This document shows positions 43,796-53,160 of a DNA stretch of 64,000 nucleotides, piece by piece. Under the pieces are notes generated by a model. The model did not search any database. It was not told the DNA's origin and saw only the letters and a list, made by a program, of their open reading frames with translations. Positions within the stretch are counted from its first letter, which is position 1. Each line of letters opens with the position of its first letter. The position numbers were made by a program, and so were the translations under genes. The stretch is from Mesorhizobium sp. NZP2077 (lineage in GTDB: Bacteria; Pseudomonadota; Alphaproteobacteria; Rhizobiales; Rhizobiaceae): contig NZ_CP051293.1 in the NCBI RefSeq assembly GCF_013170805.1, forward strand, positions 62,001-126,000. The letters run 5' to 3'.

Positions 43796-44630
43796 AGCCC
43801 CAAGACGTGGATTGAGCCCCCGGCTGTGGCTCGCCGGCGGCTGGCTGCTGCTGGCGCTGCTGGCGGCGATCTTCGCGCCGCTGGTCGCGCCACAGGATCC
43901 GCTGGCGCAGGATTTGATGCTGGAGCGGCTGCCGCCGTTCTGGCTCGATGGCGCCGAGCCCGGCTATTGGCTCGGCACCGACAGTCTCGGCCGCGATCTC
44001 TTGTCCCGGCTCATCTTCGGCGGCCGTATCGCTTTCATCGTCGCTTTCGCCGCGGCCATCGCTGCCTGCCTGGTCGGCTCGACGCTGGGTTTGATCGCCG
44101 GTTATTTCGGCGGCTGGGCCGACCGCATCATCTCGCGCATCGTCGATGTCTGGATGGCATTTCCGCCGGTGCTGTTCGCCATCCTTCTGGTCGCGGTGCT
44201 CGGCACCGGCCTCAGCTCCGTCATCCTTGCAATTGCGATCATCGACTGGACGCGCTTTTGCCGCGTGATCCGCGCCGAGGCGATGGGGCAGTCGCGCATG
44301 GACTATGTCGAGAACGCCCGCATCGCCGGCTATGGCCGCATCGGCATCATGCTGCGCGAAGTGCTGCCCAATGTGGTGCCGTCGATCGTGGCGCTGTTGT
44401 CCTTGGAGATGGGCATCGCCGTCATCGTCGAAGCGATCCTGTCCTTCGTCAATCTGTCGATCTCGACGGACGATCCGACCTGGGGCAGCATCATCGCCGA
44501 GGGCCGGCTTTCGATCCACCAGGCCTGGTGGGTGCTGGTGTTTCCGTTGATCACGCTGATCCTGACCGTGCTGTCGTTCAGCCAGTTCGGCGAGGCACTG
44601 AAGGCCCGTTTCGATCCGGTGCTGCGATGA
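43788..44630 (+). CDS. DppC-type ABC transporter permease
   Basis: A 280 aa partner of the preceding permease. After a short basic N terminus the first helix is LWLAGGWLLLALLAAIFAPLVAPQD; the motif WLGTDSLGRDLLSRLIFGGRI is diagnostic of DppC-like subunits. The EAA loop is YVENARIAGYGRIGIMLREVLPN. ATG 43788 lies within the end of the previous gene and its own stop overlaps the following ATPase start. Confidence 0.93.
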   Translation: MDRAPRRGLSPRLWLAGGWLLLALLAAIFAPLVAPQDPLAQDLMLERLPPFWLDGAEPGYWLGTDSLGRDLLSRLIFGGRIAFIVAFAAAIAACLVGSTLGLIAGYFGGWADRIISRIVDVWMAFPPVLFAILLVAVLGTGLSSVILAIAIIDWTRFCRVIRAEAMGQSRMDYVENARIAGYGRIGIMLREVLPNVVPSIVALLSLEMGIAVIVEAILSFVNLSISTDDPTWGSIIAEGRLSIHQAWWVLVFPLITLILTVLSFSQFGEALKARFDPVLR

Positions 44631-45505
44631 GCGCTTGCCTCGACATCGCCAATCTGAGCGCCGTGCTGCCGAACGGCCAGCGCGTGCTGCGTTCGGTCTC
44701 GCTTGCCGTGCAGCCCGGCGAGGTGCGCGCGCTGGTCGGCGAGAGCGGCGCCGGCAAGACGATGATCGGCAAGGCGGTGCTCGGCGTGCTGCCGACGAGC
44801 GTACGCATCGTCGAAGGCGATATGAAGCTCGAGGGCGAGGACCTCGGCAAGCTGGAGCCCAAGGCACGACGCACGCTGATCGGCGCCCGCACGGCGCTGA
44901 TCCCGCAGGATCCGCTGACCGCGCTCAACCCGTCGCGCCGCATCGGCCCGCAGATGACCGACCGGCTGGTGCGCATCCTCGGCTGGAGCGGCGAGAAGGC
45001 GGACAAGCGCATCCGGCAATTGCTGGACGAGGTGCAGATCCGCGACCCCGATCGCGTGCTGAAAAGCTATCCGCACGAGCTTTCCGGCGGCATGCGCCAG
45101 CGCGTGCTGATTGCCGCCGCCTTCGCCGCCGAGCCCCGGCTGATCGTCGCCGACGAGCCAACGACGGCGCTCGACGTCACCGTGCAGAAACAGATCCTGC
45201 GCCTGATCGCCGCGCTGCAGCGCGAGCACGGCACGGCGATCCTGTTCGTCACCCATGACCTCGGCGTCGTCGCCAAGATCAGCCAGAAGGTGTCTGTGCT
45301 CTATGCCGGCAAGGTGGTGGAAGAGGCCGACACGGCTGCTCTATTCGCCGCACCGCAGCACCCCTACACGCGAGCACTGATGGCCGCCACACCGCGCTAC
45401 ACCGACCCGTTCGCTTCGCTGAAGCCGGTGGATGAGACGGTGCTGGCCGGACTTGCCGCTGAGATCGCTTCCGCCGACCAGGCCTGGAGGCGACCGCATG
45501 GCTGA
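44627..45505 (+). CDS. DppD-type ABC transporter ATP-binding protein
   Basis: A 292 aa ATPase with Walker A GESGAGKT, the signature LSGGMRQRV, Walker [13 protein letters not shown] and the H-loop FVTHDL. The C-terminal HPYTRALMAATPR is the oligopeptide-specific tail. It overlaps the gene before (ATGA) and the gene after by 8 bp. Confidence 0.94.
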   Translation: MSACLDIANLSAVLPNGQRVLRSVSLAVQPGEVRALVGESGAGKTMIGKAVLGVLPTSVRIVEGDMKLEGEDLGKLEPKARRTLIGARTALIPQDPLTALNPSRRIGPQMTDRLVRILGWSGEKADKRIRQLLDEVQIRDPDRVLKSYPHELSGGMRQRVLIAAAFAAEPRLIVADEPTTALDVTVQKQILRLIAALQREHGTAILFVTHDLGVVAKISQKVSVLYAGKVVEEADTAALFAAPQHPYTRALMAATPRYTDPFASLKPVDETVLAGLAAEIASADQAWRRPHG

Positions 45506-46334
45506 GCCGCTGTTTTCCGTGCGCGGGCTGAAGGTCGCACTGCCCGACATGACGCGCAAGCCGCTGATCGGTCGCGCGCCATTGGCCGAAATCCTGAAAG
45601 GCCTGGATTTCGACCTGCCGAAGGGGTCGGTGACCGGCATCGTCGGCGAGTCAGGGTCGGGAAAATCGACGCTCGGCCGCGCCCTCGTGCGGCTGCTGGA
45701 GCCCAGCGCCGGCAGCGTCACCTTCGACGGCCTAGATATCACCCATCTGCCGGAGGCGGAGCTGCGGCCCTTGCGCCGCAATCTGCAGATGATCTTCCAG
45801 GATCCGATGTCGTCGCTCAACCCGCGTCGCACCATTGCCAGCATCATCGCAGCGCCACTCAAGCAGAACGGCCTTGGCGACAATTTGAAGACACGCGTCG
45901 CAGAGGCGCTGCAGCGCGTCGGCCTGCCGCAGAGTTTTGCCAGCCGCTACCGCCACGAACTTTCGGGCGGCCAGCGCCAGCGTGTCGGCATTGCACGCGC
46001 GCTGGCACTGTCGCCGAAATTCGTGCTGGCCGACGAGATCGTCTCCGGTCTCGATGTGTCGACGCAAGCGCAGATCCTCACCCTGCTGGAGAAGCTCGCG
46101 GCGGAGATGGGCCTGACTGTCGCCTTCATCAGCCATGATCTGTCGGTGATCCGGCGGCTGTGCCAGCAAGTGATCGTCATGCGCGAAGGCGTGATCGTCG
46201 AGGCCAGTGCTACCGACGCTTTGTTCGACAATCCCAGAGAGGCCTACACACGCGATCTGATCGCCGCCATTCCACTGCCTGAAATCGACGCCGGCTGGCT
46301 GGATATGCCTTCCGCCGCCAAGCCGCCGACATGA
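45498..46334 (+). CDS. DppF-type ABC transporter ATP-binding protein
   Basis: A 278 aa ATPase, last of the transporter set. Walker A is GESGSGKST, the Q-loop FQDPMSSLNPR, the signature LSGGQRQRV and Walker B FVLADEIVSGLD, where serine-glycine replaces the more usual TSALD. ATG 45498 sits in the overlap with the previous gene. A palindromic repeat follows immediately. Confidence 0.94.
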   Translation: MAEPLFSVRGLKVALPDMTRKPLIGRAPLAEILKGLDFDLPKGSVTGIVGESGSGKSTLGRALVRLLEPSAGSVTFDGLDITHLPEAELRPLRRNLQMIFQDPMSSLNPRRTIASIIAAPLKQNGLGDNLKTRVAEALQRVGLPQSFASRYRHELSGGQRQRVGIARALALSPKFVLADEIVSGLDVSTQAQILTLLEKLAAEMGLTVAFISHDLSVIRRLCQQVIVMREGVIVEASATDALFDNPREAYTRDLIAAIPLPEIDAGWLDMPSAAKPPT

Positions 46335-46341
46335 ATGCATA

Positions 46342-46372
46342 CGCATGCCGAAAAGCGGGTTTCGGACATGCG
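46342..46372. repeat. Short palindromic intergenic repeat, type A relative
   Basis: CGCATGCCGAAA (46342-46353) and TTTCGG, A, CATGCG (46360-46372) form a 12-bp stem with one bulged A around AGCGGG. It resembles a shortened form of the element at 3071-3119 and may end the transporter transcript. Confidence 0.6.
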
Positions 46373-46411
46373 ACCGCAAAGACCCAGGTCCCGCCAATGG
46401 AGAGGACTGAC

Positions 46412-47011
46412 ATGAAGACGATACTTCGCAATGCAACGCTCGCCGCCGCTGTCCTTGGCAGTGTCGGCATGGCCTCGGCCGATTCGATCCCCGGCATGCG
46501 CGGCCACGATCACACCGGCATCACCGTTCCCGACATGAAGCAGGCGGTCGACTTCTTCACAGAGGTGGTCGGCTGCAAGAAGGCGATGTCGTTCGGACCG
46601 TTCGCCGACGACAAGGGCACCTTCATGCAGGATCTTCTGGGCGTCGATCCCAAGGCTGTCATCGAGCAGGTCACCATGGTGCGTTGCGGCTATGGATCGA
46701 ACATCGAGCTGTTCAAATACACAGCGCCCGACCAGAAGGATTTGACGCCGAAGAACAGCGACATTGGCGGCTTCCATATCGCCTTCTATGTCGACGACGT
46801 CGCCGCTGCCAAAGCCTATCTCGACGGCAAGGGCGTCAAGACAAGGATGGGGCCTTTGCCGGTCAAGGAAGGCCCCGCCGCGGGCCAGACCATTCTCTAT
46901 TTCCAGGCGCCCTGGGGACTGCAACTGGAGGCGATCAGCTATCCCGACGGCATGGCCTATGAGAAGGGTGCCGAGACGGTGCTGTGGAGCCCAAAGAACC
47001 CGGAGAAGTGA
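46412..47011 (+). CDS. Secreted VOC-superfamily (glyoxalase/dioxygenase fold) protein
   Basis: A 199 aa protein with a Sec signal peptide (MKTILRNATLAAAVLGSVGM, cleaved near ASAD). Paired beta-alpha-beta-beta-beta modules follow: HDHTGITVPDMKQAVDFFTE for the first and IGGFHIAFYVDDVAAAKAYL for the second. The histidine and glutamate positions (DHTGI, GFHIAF, LQLEAI) could form a metal site as in ring-cleaving dioxygenases or glyoxalases. Periplasmic VOC proteins are uncommon. It lies between the transporter and the monooxygenase operon. Confidence 0.82.
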   Translation: MKTILRNATLAAAVLGSVGMASADSIPGMRGHDHTGITVPDMKQAVDFFTEVVGCKKAMSFGPFADDKGTFMQDLLGVDPKAVIEQVTMVRCGYGSNIELFKYTAPDQKDLTPKNSDIGGFHIAFYVDDVAAAKAYLDGKGVKTRMGPLPVKEGPAAGQTILYFQAPWGLQLEAISYPDGMAYEKGAETVLWSPKNPEK

Positions 47012-47083
47012 CATCGGGCGCGCGCTTGCGGGACGACACGCAAGCGCGCTGCCCAATGCTCGCATAATGATTTCGACATAAAA

Positions 47084-47097
47084 CTTTAAGCTTGAAA
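47084..47097. promoter_or_regulatory. Candidate MarR operator, site 2
   Basis: CTTTAAGCTTGAAA is centred on AAGCTT with near-symmetrical TTT/AAA arms. It lies 57 bp before the anthraniloyl-CoA monooxygenase gene and matches the palindromes at 39450, 54299 and 55188. Confidence 0.6.
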
Positions 47098-47153
47098 TAT
47101 CTTGCCGCCGGCGCGATACTCACGAGACAGCAAGCGAAGAGGAGATCGCAGAC

Positions 47154-49448
47154 ATGAAGGTTGCGGTTCTCGGCGGCGGACCAGCCGGCCTCTACTTTGC
47201 CATTTCGATGAAGCTCAGGGACGCCGCGCACGATGTGACGGTGTTCGAACGCAACCGCGCCGACGACACGTTCGGCTGGGGCGTCGTGCTGTCGGCCGAG
47301 ACGCTCGATAATCTCGCCAAGAATGATCCGGTCAGCGCTGTCTGGATCAAGAAGCATTTCGCTTACTGGGACGACATTGCAGTCATCCATAACGGCGTGC
47401 GCACGGTCTCGTCGGGCCACGGCTTCTGCGGCATCGGCCGCAAGCGGCTGCTCGTCCTGCTGCAGCGCCGTGCCCGCGAACTCGGTGTCAAGCTGATGTT
47501 CGAGACCGACATCGCCGACCCCAAGCCTTACATGGAGACGCATGACCTGGTTGTCGCCGCCGACGGCCTGAACTCCAGGGCGCGCAACACCTTCGTCGAT
47601 GTCTTCAAGCCCGACATCGACACCCGCAAGTGCAAGTTCGTCTGGCTGGGCACCAACCAGAAATTTGACGATGCCTTCACCTTCATCTTCGAGAAGACCG
47701 AGCATGGCTGGGTGTGGGCGCACGCCTACCAGTTCGACAGCGAGACCGCGACCTTCATCGTCGAATGCAGCGAACAGACCTGGGCTGCCTTCGGCTTCGG
47801 CGCGATGACGCAGCAGGAGTCCATCGCCGTCTGCGAGAGTATCTTTGCCAAGCATCTCGGCGGCCATGCGCTGATGACCAACGCAAACCATATCAGGGGT
47901 TCGGCCTGGATCAATTTCCCGCGCGTGCTGTGCGAACGCTGGTCGTACAAGAATTTGGCGCTGATGGGCGACGCGGCGGCATCGGCGCATTTCTCGATCG
48001 GCTCCGGCACCAAACTGGCACTCGAAAGTGCGGTGGCGCTGGCCGAGTATGTCGAAACCGAGCCGGACCTCGAAGCAGCCTTCCGTAGATATGAGGATGC
48101 GCGCCGCACCGAGGTGTTGAAGCTGCAGTCGGCGGCGCGCAATTCGCTGGAATGGTTCGAGGAGGTCGAGCGTTATCTCGGCCTCGATCCGGTGCAGTTC
48201 AACTATTCGCTGCTGACCCGTTCGCAGCGCATCAGCCACGAGAATCTGCGGCTGCGCGATGCCGAATGGCTAGGTGGTGCCGAAGAGTGGTTCCAGCGCC
48301 AGGCGGGTGCGGGCGGCAACAGGCTGCGCCGGGCGCCAATGTTCGCGCCGTTCAAGCTGCGTGACCTCAGGCTCAACAACCGCGTCGTCGTTTCACCGAT
48401 GGCGCAGTACAAGGCGGTCAACGGCTGCCCGACCGACTGGCATTTCACCCATTATGCCGAGCGGGCCAAGGGCGGCGCCGGGCTCATCTATATCGAGATG
48501 ACCTGCGTCAGCCCCGAAGGGCGCATCACGCCGGGGTGTCCGGGCTTCTACGCGCTCGAACACGAGGTGGCGTGGAAGCGGCTGGTCGACTTCGTCCATG
48601 CCGAGACCGAGGCCAAGATCTGCGCCCAGATCGGCCATTCCGGCGCCAAGGGTTCGACCCGGCTTGGCTGGGAAGGCACGGACGTGCCGCTCGCGTCCGG
48701 CAACTGGCCCATCATGGCGGCATCGGCGGTTGCGTGGTCGCCGCAGAATCAGGTGCCAAAGGCAATGGACCGCGCCGACATGGATCTGGTGCGCGACCAG
48801 TTCGTGGCCTCTGCCGAAATGGCCGACCGTTGTGGCTTCGACATGCTCGAGATCCATGCCGCGCATGGCTATCTCCTGTCGTCCTTCATTACGCCTGTCA
48901 CCAACCGACGCACGGATGACTATGGCGGCTCGCTTGACAATCGCATGCGCTATCCCTTGGAAATCTTCCGCGCGGTGCGCGCCGCCTGGCCGGCTCAGAA
49001 GCCGATCTCGATGCGCATTTCGGCCAATGACTGGGTCGGTATCGAAGGCGTCACACCGGCCGACGCGGTGGAGATCGCGCGGCTGCTGCATGAAGCCGGC
49101 GTCGACATCTGCGACGTCTCGGCCGGCCAGACATCGGCGCTGGCAAAGCCTGTCTATGGCCGCATGTTCCAGACGCCGTTTTCCGACCGCATCCGCAACG
49201 AGGTCGGCATAGCGACGATGGCGGTCGGCAACATCTATGAGCCGGACCATGTCAATTCGATCCTGATGGCCGGCCGCGCCGATCTGGTGGCGCTGGCACG
49301 GCCGCATCTCGCCGACCCCTACTGGACGCTGCATGCGGCGGTGACGCTCGGCGACCGCGGTGTCAAATGGCCGGATCCCTATCTGCCCGGGCGCGACCAG
49401 CTCTACCGGCTAGCCGAGCGTGATGCGACCGCAGGGCTGAAAGTATGA
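47154..49448 (+). CDS. Anthraniloyl-CoA (2-aminobenzoyl-CoA) monooxygenase/reductase, two-domain flavoprotein
   Basis: A 764 aa fusion. Residues about 1-390 are a class A FAD monooxygenase ([16 protein letters not shown], then [17 protein letters not shown], and the FAD site [18 protein letters not shown]). From about 395 there is an old-yellow-enzyme reductase ([45 protein letters not shown]). This is the architecture of 2-aminobenzoyl-CoA monooxygenase/reductase of Azoarcus, which hydroxylates and reduces the ring of 2-aminobenzoyl-CoA; databases often label it salicylyl-CoA 5-hydroxylase. It leads a six-gene operon. Confidence 0.9.
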   Translation: MKVAVLGGGPAGLYFAISMKLRDAAHDVTVFERNRADDTFGWGVVLSAETLDNLAKNDPVSAVWIKKHFAYWDDIAVIHNGVRTVSSGHGFCGIGRKRLLVLLQRRARELGVKLMFETDIADPKPYMETHDLVVAADGLNSRARNTFVDVFKPDIDTRKCKFVWLGTNQKFDDAFTFIFEKTEHGWVWAHAYQFDSETATFIVECSEQTWAAFGFGAMTQQESIAVCESIFAKHLGGHALMTNANHIRGSAWINFPRVLCERWSYKNLALMGDAAASAHFSIGSGTKLALESAVALAEYVETEPDLEAAFRRYEDARRTEVLKLQSAARNSLEWFEEVERYLGLDPVQFNYSLLTRSQRISHENLRLRDAEWLGGAEEWFQRQAGAGGNRLRRAPMFAPFKLRDLRLNNRVVVSPMAQYKAVNGCPTDWHFTHYAERAKGGAGLIYIEMTCVSPEGRITPGCPGFYALEHEVAWKRLVDFVHAETEAKICAQIGHSGAKGSTRLGWEGTDVPLASGNWPIMAASAVAWSPQNQVPKAMDRADMDLVRDQFVASAEMADRCGFDMLEIHAAHGYLLSSFITPVTNRRTDDYGGSLDNRMRYPLEIFRAVRAAWPAQKPISMRISANDWVGIEGVTPADAVEIARLLHEAGVDICDVSAGQTSALAKPVYGRMFQTPFSDRIRNEVGIATMAVGNIYEPDHVNSILMAGRADLVALARPHLADPYWTLHAAVTLGDRGVKWPDPYLPGRDQLYRLAERDATAGLKV

Positions 49449-50218
49449 CGGCGGCAACAGCGATCGCCGGCAAGCATGCGCTGGTCACCGGCGGCGGCTC
49501 CGGTGTTGGCCGGGCCATCGCGTTGACATTGGCTGGCGCCGGCATAAACGTCACCGTCTGTGGTCGCCGCGCGGCTGAGCTCGCCAAGGTGGCCGGCGAA
49601 AGCGACCGCATTTTTGGCATCGCCGCCGATGTTACCAACGAGACGGCGATGGCCGCGCTTTACGAAACGGCGGAAGCCGTGCGCGGGCCCTTCGATATCG
49701 TCGTCGCCAATGCCGGCATGGCCGGCAGCACGCCGGCGCACAAGACCACGCTTGCCGACTGGCAGCGGACGCTCGACGTCAATTTGACCGGCGCCTTCCT
49801 GACGGTGAAGCCGGCGCTGGCTGGCATGACCGCGCGCAAGGCGGGCCGGATCGTGTTCATCGCCTCGACGGCAGGGCTGAAGGGCTACGCCTATGTCGCG
49901 CCTTACGTCGCGGCCAAGCACGGCGTCGTCGGCCTGATGCGGGCACTTGCCGCCGAGACGGCGAAATCCGGCGTCACCGTCAACGCTGTCTGCCCGGGCT
50001 TCGTCGAGACCGGCATGCTGGAGGAGTCCATCCAGCGCATTATCGAAAAGACAGGCCGCTCGGCCGGAGAGGCGCGAAAAAGCCTCGCCTCGACCAACCC
50101 GCAGGGCCGCTTCATCCAGCCGCAGGAAGTTGCCGCCGCCGTGCTGTGGCTGTGCGGCGATGCGGCAGCGTCGATCACCGGACAGGCAATCTCGATCTCA
50201 GGAGGCGAAACATGGTAG
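49445..50218 (+). CDS. Short-chain dehydrogenase/reductase
   Basis: A 257 aa NAD(P)-dependent oxidoreductase. The cofactor motif is [11 protein letters not shown] near residue 16, the NAG motif is [10 protein letters not shown], and the catalytic serine-tyrosine-lysine set is [22 protein letters not shown] (Y and K about residues 156 and 160). It starts in an ATGA overlap with the monooxygenase gene and overlaps the MarR start, so it is translated together with them. A role as a hydroxyacyl-CoA dehydrogenase in the ring-degradation steps is inferred. Confidence 0.9.
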   Translation: MTAATAIAGKHALVTGGGSGVGRAIALTLAGAGINVTVCGRRAAELAKVAGESDRIFGIAADVTNETAMAALYETAEAVRGPFDIVVANAGMAGSTPAHKTTLADWQRTLDVNLTGAFLTVKPALAGMTARKAGRIVFIASTAGLKGYAYVAPYVAAKHGVVGLMRALAAETAKSGVTVNAVCPGFVETGMLEESIQRIIEKTGRSAGEARKSLASTNPQGRFIQPQEVAAAVLWLCGDAAASITGQAISISGGETW

Positions 50219-50682
50219 CCGGCCCCCTGCCCGCGCCGTCAGGACCCGGCAAGGACCGGCTGCGCCTGTGGATCAGGCTGCTGCGCGCCTCGCGCACGAT
50301 CGAGGCCGAACTGCGCGAGCGCCTGAAGAAAGAATTCGACACGACGCTGCCACGCTTCGACGTGATGGCGGCCCTCTACCGTGTGCCGGAAGGCATGCTG
50401 ATGAGCGACCTGTCGCGCTTCCTGCTGGTCTCCAATGGCAACGTCACCGGCATTGTGGACCGGCTGGTTTCGGAAGGGCTGGTCGCCCGCGCCCGCCGCA
50501 ATGGCGACCGCCGCACGTCCATGGTGCGGCTGACGGATGAGGGCACCAAGTCCTTTGCCACCATCGCTGCCGCCCATGAGGGCTGGATCGGCGAATTGCT
50601 AGGCAAGGTCAGCGAGGAGGATGCCCGCCGGCTGACCGGCATGCTGACCTCGTTCCGCAGCAACTGGGAGGGACGCGAATGA
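50212..50682 (+). CDS. MarR-family transcriptional regulator (second of two)
   Basis: A 156 aa winged-helix regulator with the core [67 protein letters not shown], whose [17 protein letters not shown] wing is classic. ATG 50212 has AGGAGG just upstream and lies inside the SDR gene end; its own stop overlaps the hydratase start. Inserted in the middle of a CoA-thioester operon, it probably senses an aryl-CoA or aromatic acid, as BadR-like regulators do. Confidence 0.9.
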   Translation: MVAGPLPAPSGPGKDRLRLWIRLLRASRTIEAELRERLKKEFDTTLPRFDVMAALYRVPEGMLMSDLSRFLLVSNGNVTGIVDRLVSEGLVARARRNGDRRTSMVRLTDEGTKSFATIAAAHEGWIGELLGKVSEEDARRLTGMLTSFRSNWEGRE

Positions 50683-51491
50683 CCGGGATGGCCAACCTCA
50701 AGCCGAAGCACTTCCTGTGGGAAGTCGAAGGCAGGATCGCCAAGGTTCGGCTCGACCGGCCGGAGCGCAAGAACCCGCTGACCTTCGACAGCTATGCCGA
50801 GTTGCGAGATACGTTCCGCGACCTCGTCTATGCCGACGATGTCGACGCCGTGGTGTTCCTGTCCAATGGCGGCAATTTCTGCTCCGGCGGCGATGTCCAC
50901 GACATCATCGGCCCGTTGGTCAAGATGGACATGAAGCAGCTCTTGGCCTTCACCCGCATGACCGGCGATTTCGTCAAGGCGATGCTGAATTGCGGCAAGC
51001 CGATCATCGCGGCGGTCGATGGTGTCGCGGTCGGCGCCGGCGCCATCATCGCCATGAGCTCCGACATCCGCATCGCCACGCCGGAGGCCAAGACCGCGTT
51101 CCTGTTCACCCGCGTCGGTCTCGCCGGCTGTGACATGGGCGCCTGCGCGATCCTGCCGCGCATCATCGGCCAGGGCCGCGCCGCCGAACTGCTCTACACC
51201 GGCCGCACAATAACGGCTGCCGAAGGCGAACGCTGGGGGTTCTACAACCGGCTGGTCGATGCCACAGCGCTCGAGGCCGACGCGCTCGACATGGCGGCGC
51301 GGATCGTCTCCGGCCCGACCTTTGCGCACGGCATCACCAAGACGCAACTCAACCAGGAATGGTCGATGGGCCTCGACCAGGCGATCGAGGCGGAAGCCCA
51401 GGCGCAAGCGATCTGCATGCAGACGCGCGACTTCGAGCGCGCCTACAAGGCGTTCGTGGCCAAGGAAAAGCCGGTGTTCGAGGGCAATTGA
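50679..51491 (+). CDS. Enoyl-CoA hydratase/isomerase family protein
   Basis: A 270 aa crotonase-fold enzyme. The oxyanion-hole segments are [18 protein letters not shown] and [23 protein letters not shown], followed by [26 protein letters not shown]. It would hydrate or hydrolyse the ring-derived CoA thioester made by the monooxygenase/reductase. It overlaps both neighbours by 1-4 bp. Confidence 0.92.
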   Translation: MTGMANLKPKHFLWEVEGRIAKVRLDRPERKNPLTFDSYAELRDTFRDLVYADDVDAVVFLSNGGNFCSGGDVHDIIGPLVKMDMKQLLAFTRMTGDFVKAMLNCGKPIIAAVDGVAVGAGAIIAMSSDIRIATPEAKTAFLFTRVGLAGCDMGACAILPRIIGQGRAAELLYTGRTITAAEGERWGFYNRLVDATALEADALDMAARIVSGPTFAHGITKTQLNQEWSMGLDQAIEAEAQAQAICMQTRDFERAYKAFVAKEKPVFEGN

Positions 51492-52639
51492 TGGCTGACA
51501 AGAGTTTCCTCAACTGGCCGTTCTTCGAGGACCGTCATCGCGAACTGGCCGGACGCCTGGAAGCATGGTGCGCGAAGAACCTGCCGGTCGATCACAATGA
51601 TGTCGATGCCGCTTGCCGTGAGCTGGTGGCGAAGCTCGGCCGCGACGGCTGGCTGAAGCCGACGGCACTCGACACCGACAGTCCAGGACCGCTCGACGTC
51701 CGCACGCTGTGCATCACCCGCGAGACGCTTGCCCGCCACGACGGGCTCGCCGATTTCGCCTTCGCCATGCAGGGGCTGGGCACCGGCGCGCTCAGCCTGT
51801 TCGGCACGCCGGAGCAGCAGCAATGGCTGGCGAAGACGCGTGCCGGCAAGGCGATCTCGGCCTTTGCCTTGTCGGAACCACGCTCCGGCTCGGATGTCGC
51901 CAACACGGAGATGACGGCGACCTGTGACGGCGACAGCTATGTCCTTTCAGGCGAGAAGACCTGGATCTCCAATGGCGGAATCGCCGATCTCTATGTCGTC
52001 TTTGCCCGCACCGGCGAGGCGCCGGGTGCCAAGGGGCTTTCCGCCTTTGTCGTGCCGGGTGACGTCAAGGGCCTTGGCATCGCCGAACGCCTCGAAGTGA
52101 TCGCGCCGCATCCGCTGGCGCGGCTTTCCTTCGACCAGGTCCGCCTGCCTGCCGCTGCACTGATCGGCAAGCCCGGCGACGGTTTTCGTATCGCCATGTC
52201 GGTGCTCGACGTGTTCCGCTCGACGGTCGGTGCAGCAGCGCTCGGCTTTGCCCGCCGCGCGCTCGACGAAAGCATCAGCAGAGTGGCCGAACGCAAGCTG
52301 TTCGGCGCGCCGATGGCGGAACTGCAGATGGTGCAAGGCCATATCGCCGACATGGCGCTCGACGTCGATGCGGCCGCCCTTCTGGTCTACCGCGCCGCCT
52401 GGACCAAGGACATGGGTGCCGCTCGCGTCACCCGCGAGGCGGCGATGGCCAAGCTGTTTGCCACAGACAAGGCGCAAGAGGTGATCGACAAGGCCGTGCA
52501 ACTGCATGGCGGCGACGGCGTCCGCAAAGGCCATATCGTCGAGAGCCTGTATCGCGAGATCCGCGCGCTGCGCATCTATGAGGGCGCTTCCGACGTGCAG
52601 AAGGTGGTCATCGCGCGGCAAGTGATGGGCGCGGCTTGA
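51491..52639 (+). CDS. Acyl-CoA dehydrogenase
   Basis: A 382 aa FAD enzyme of the acyl-CoA dehydrogenase family. Features include the N-terminal helical domain, [19 protein letters not shown] with the FAD-stacking [21 protein letters not shown], and the C-terminal [20 protein letters not shown] then YEGASDVQ carrying the likely catalytic glutamate. ATG 51491 overlaps the hydratase stop. A beta-oxidation-like step after ring opening is inferred. No CoA ligase gene follows; the next gene is RidA-like after a 65-bp gap. Confidence 0.93.
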   Translation: MADKSFLNWPFFEDRHRELAGRLEAWCAKNLPVDHNDVDAACRELVAKLGRDGWLKPTALDTDSPGPLDVRTLCITRETLARHDGLADFAFAMQGLGTGALSLFGTPEQQQWLAKTRAGKAISAFALSEPRSGSDVANTEMTATCDGDSYVLSGEKTWISNGGIADLYVVFARTGEAPGAKGLSAFVVPGDVKGLGIAERLEVIAPHPLARLSFDQVRLPAAALIGKPGDGFRIAMSVLDVFRSTVGAAALGFARRALDESISRVAERKLFGAPMAELQMVQGHIADMALDVDAAALLVYRAAWTKDMGAARVTREAAMAKLFATDKAQEVIDKAVQLHGGDGVRKGHIVESLYREIRALRIYEGASDVQKVVIARQVMGAA

Positions 52640-52704
52640 CGGCAAGAAATTGGCAGGCATTCGATTTTGAGACTTTGGTTTTTGGGAATACCGGGAGGCT
52701 AGAA

Positions 52705-53118
52705 ATGCACGAGATTTTGCAGCCGGAAGGCTGGGCCAAGCCGGTCGGCTACGCCAATGGCGTCGCGGCGCAGGGGCGGCTCATCTTTGTCGGCGGACAG
52801 GTCGGCTGGAACGGGCAGTGCCAGTTCGAGACAGACGACTTCGTCGGCCAGGTCCGTCAGACGCTCGAGAACATCGTGGCGGTGCTGGCAGAGGCAGGTG
52901 CTGAGCCGCAGCACATCACCTCGATGACCTGGTATTTCACCGACAAGGCCGAGTACCTCGCCAATCTCAGGGGGATCGGCGAGGCCTATCGCGAAGTGAT
53001 CGGCCGGCATTTTCCGGCAATGGCCGCCATGCAGGTGGTGGCGCTGGTCGAGGACCGTGCCAAGGTGGAGATTCAGGCCACCGCCGTCATTCCAGACGAA
53101 CGAGTTCGTCCGGACTAA
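52705..53118 (+). CDS. RidA/YjgF-family deaminase
   Basis: A 137 aa protein of the RidA (RutC-like) family: LIFVGGQVGWNGQCQFETDDF, then AVLAEAGAEPQHITSMTWYFTD, and the arginine-bearing C-terminal VVALVEDRAKVEIQATAVIP. RidA enzymes deaminate reactive enamines and imines, which fits a pathway handling an amino-substituted ring. ATG 52705 has GGGAGG upstream. A 12-bp hairpin overlaps its stop codon. Confidence 0.9.
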   Translation: MHEILQPEGWAKPVGYANGVAAQGRLIFVGGQVGWNGQCQFETDDFVGQVRQTLENIVAVLAEAGAEPQHITSMTWYFTDKAEYLANLRGIGEAYREVIGRHFPAMAAMQVVALVEDRAKVEIQATAVIPDERVRPD

Positions 53119-53128
53119 CTCGTTCGTC
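53095..53128. terminator. Bidirectional terminator-like hairpin between convergent genes
   Basis: GACGAACGAGTT (53095-53106) and AACTCGTTCGTC (53117-53128) form a perfect 12-bp stem that includes the end of the RidA gene and its stop codon. It separates the rightward monooxygenase operon from the leftward RutA-like gene. A partial degenerate second unit (TTCGTC...GGAATAA) follows to about 53158. Confidence 0.7.
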
Positions 53129-53160
53129 CGGAATAAAGAATTCGTCGTTCCCGGAATAAT

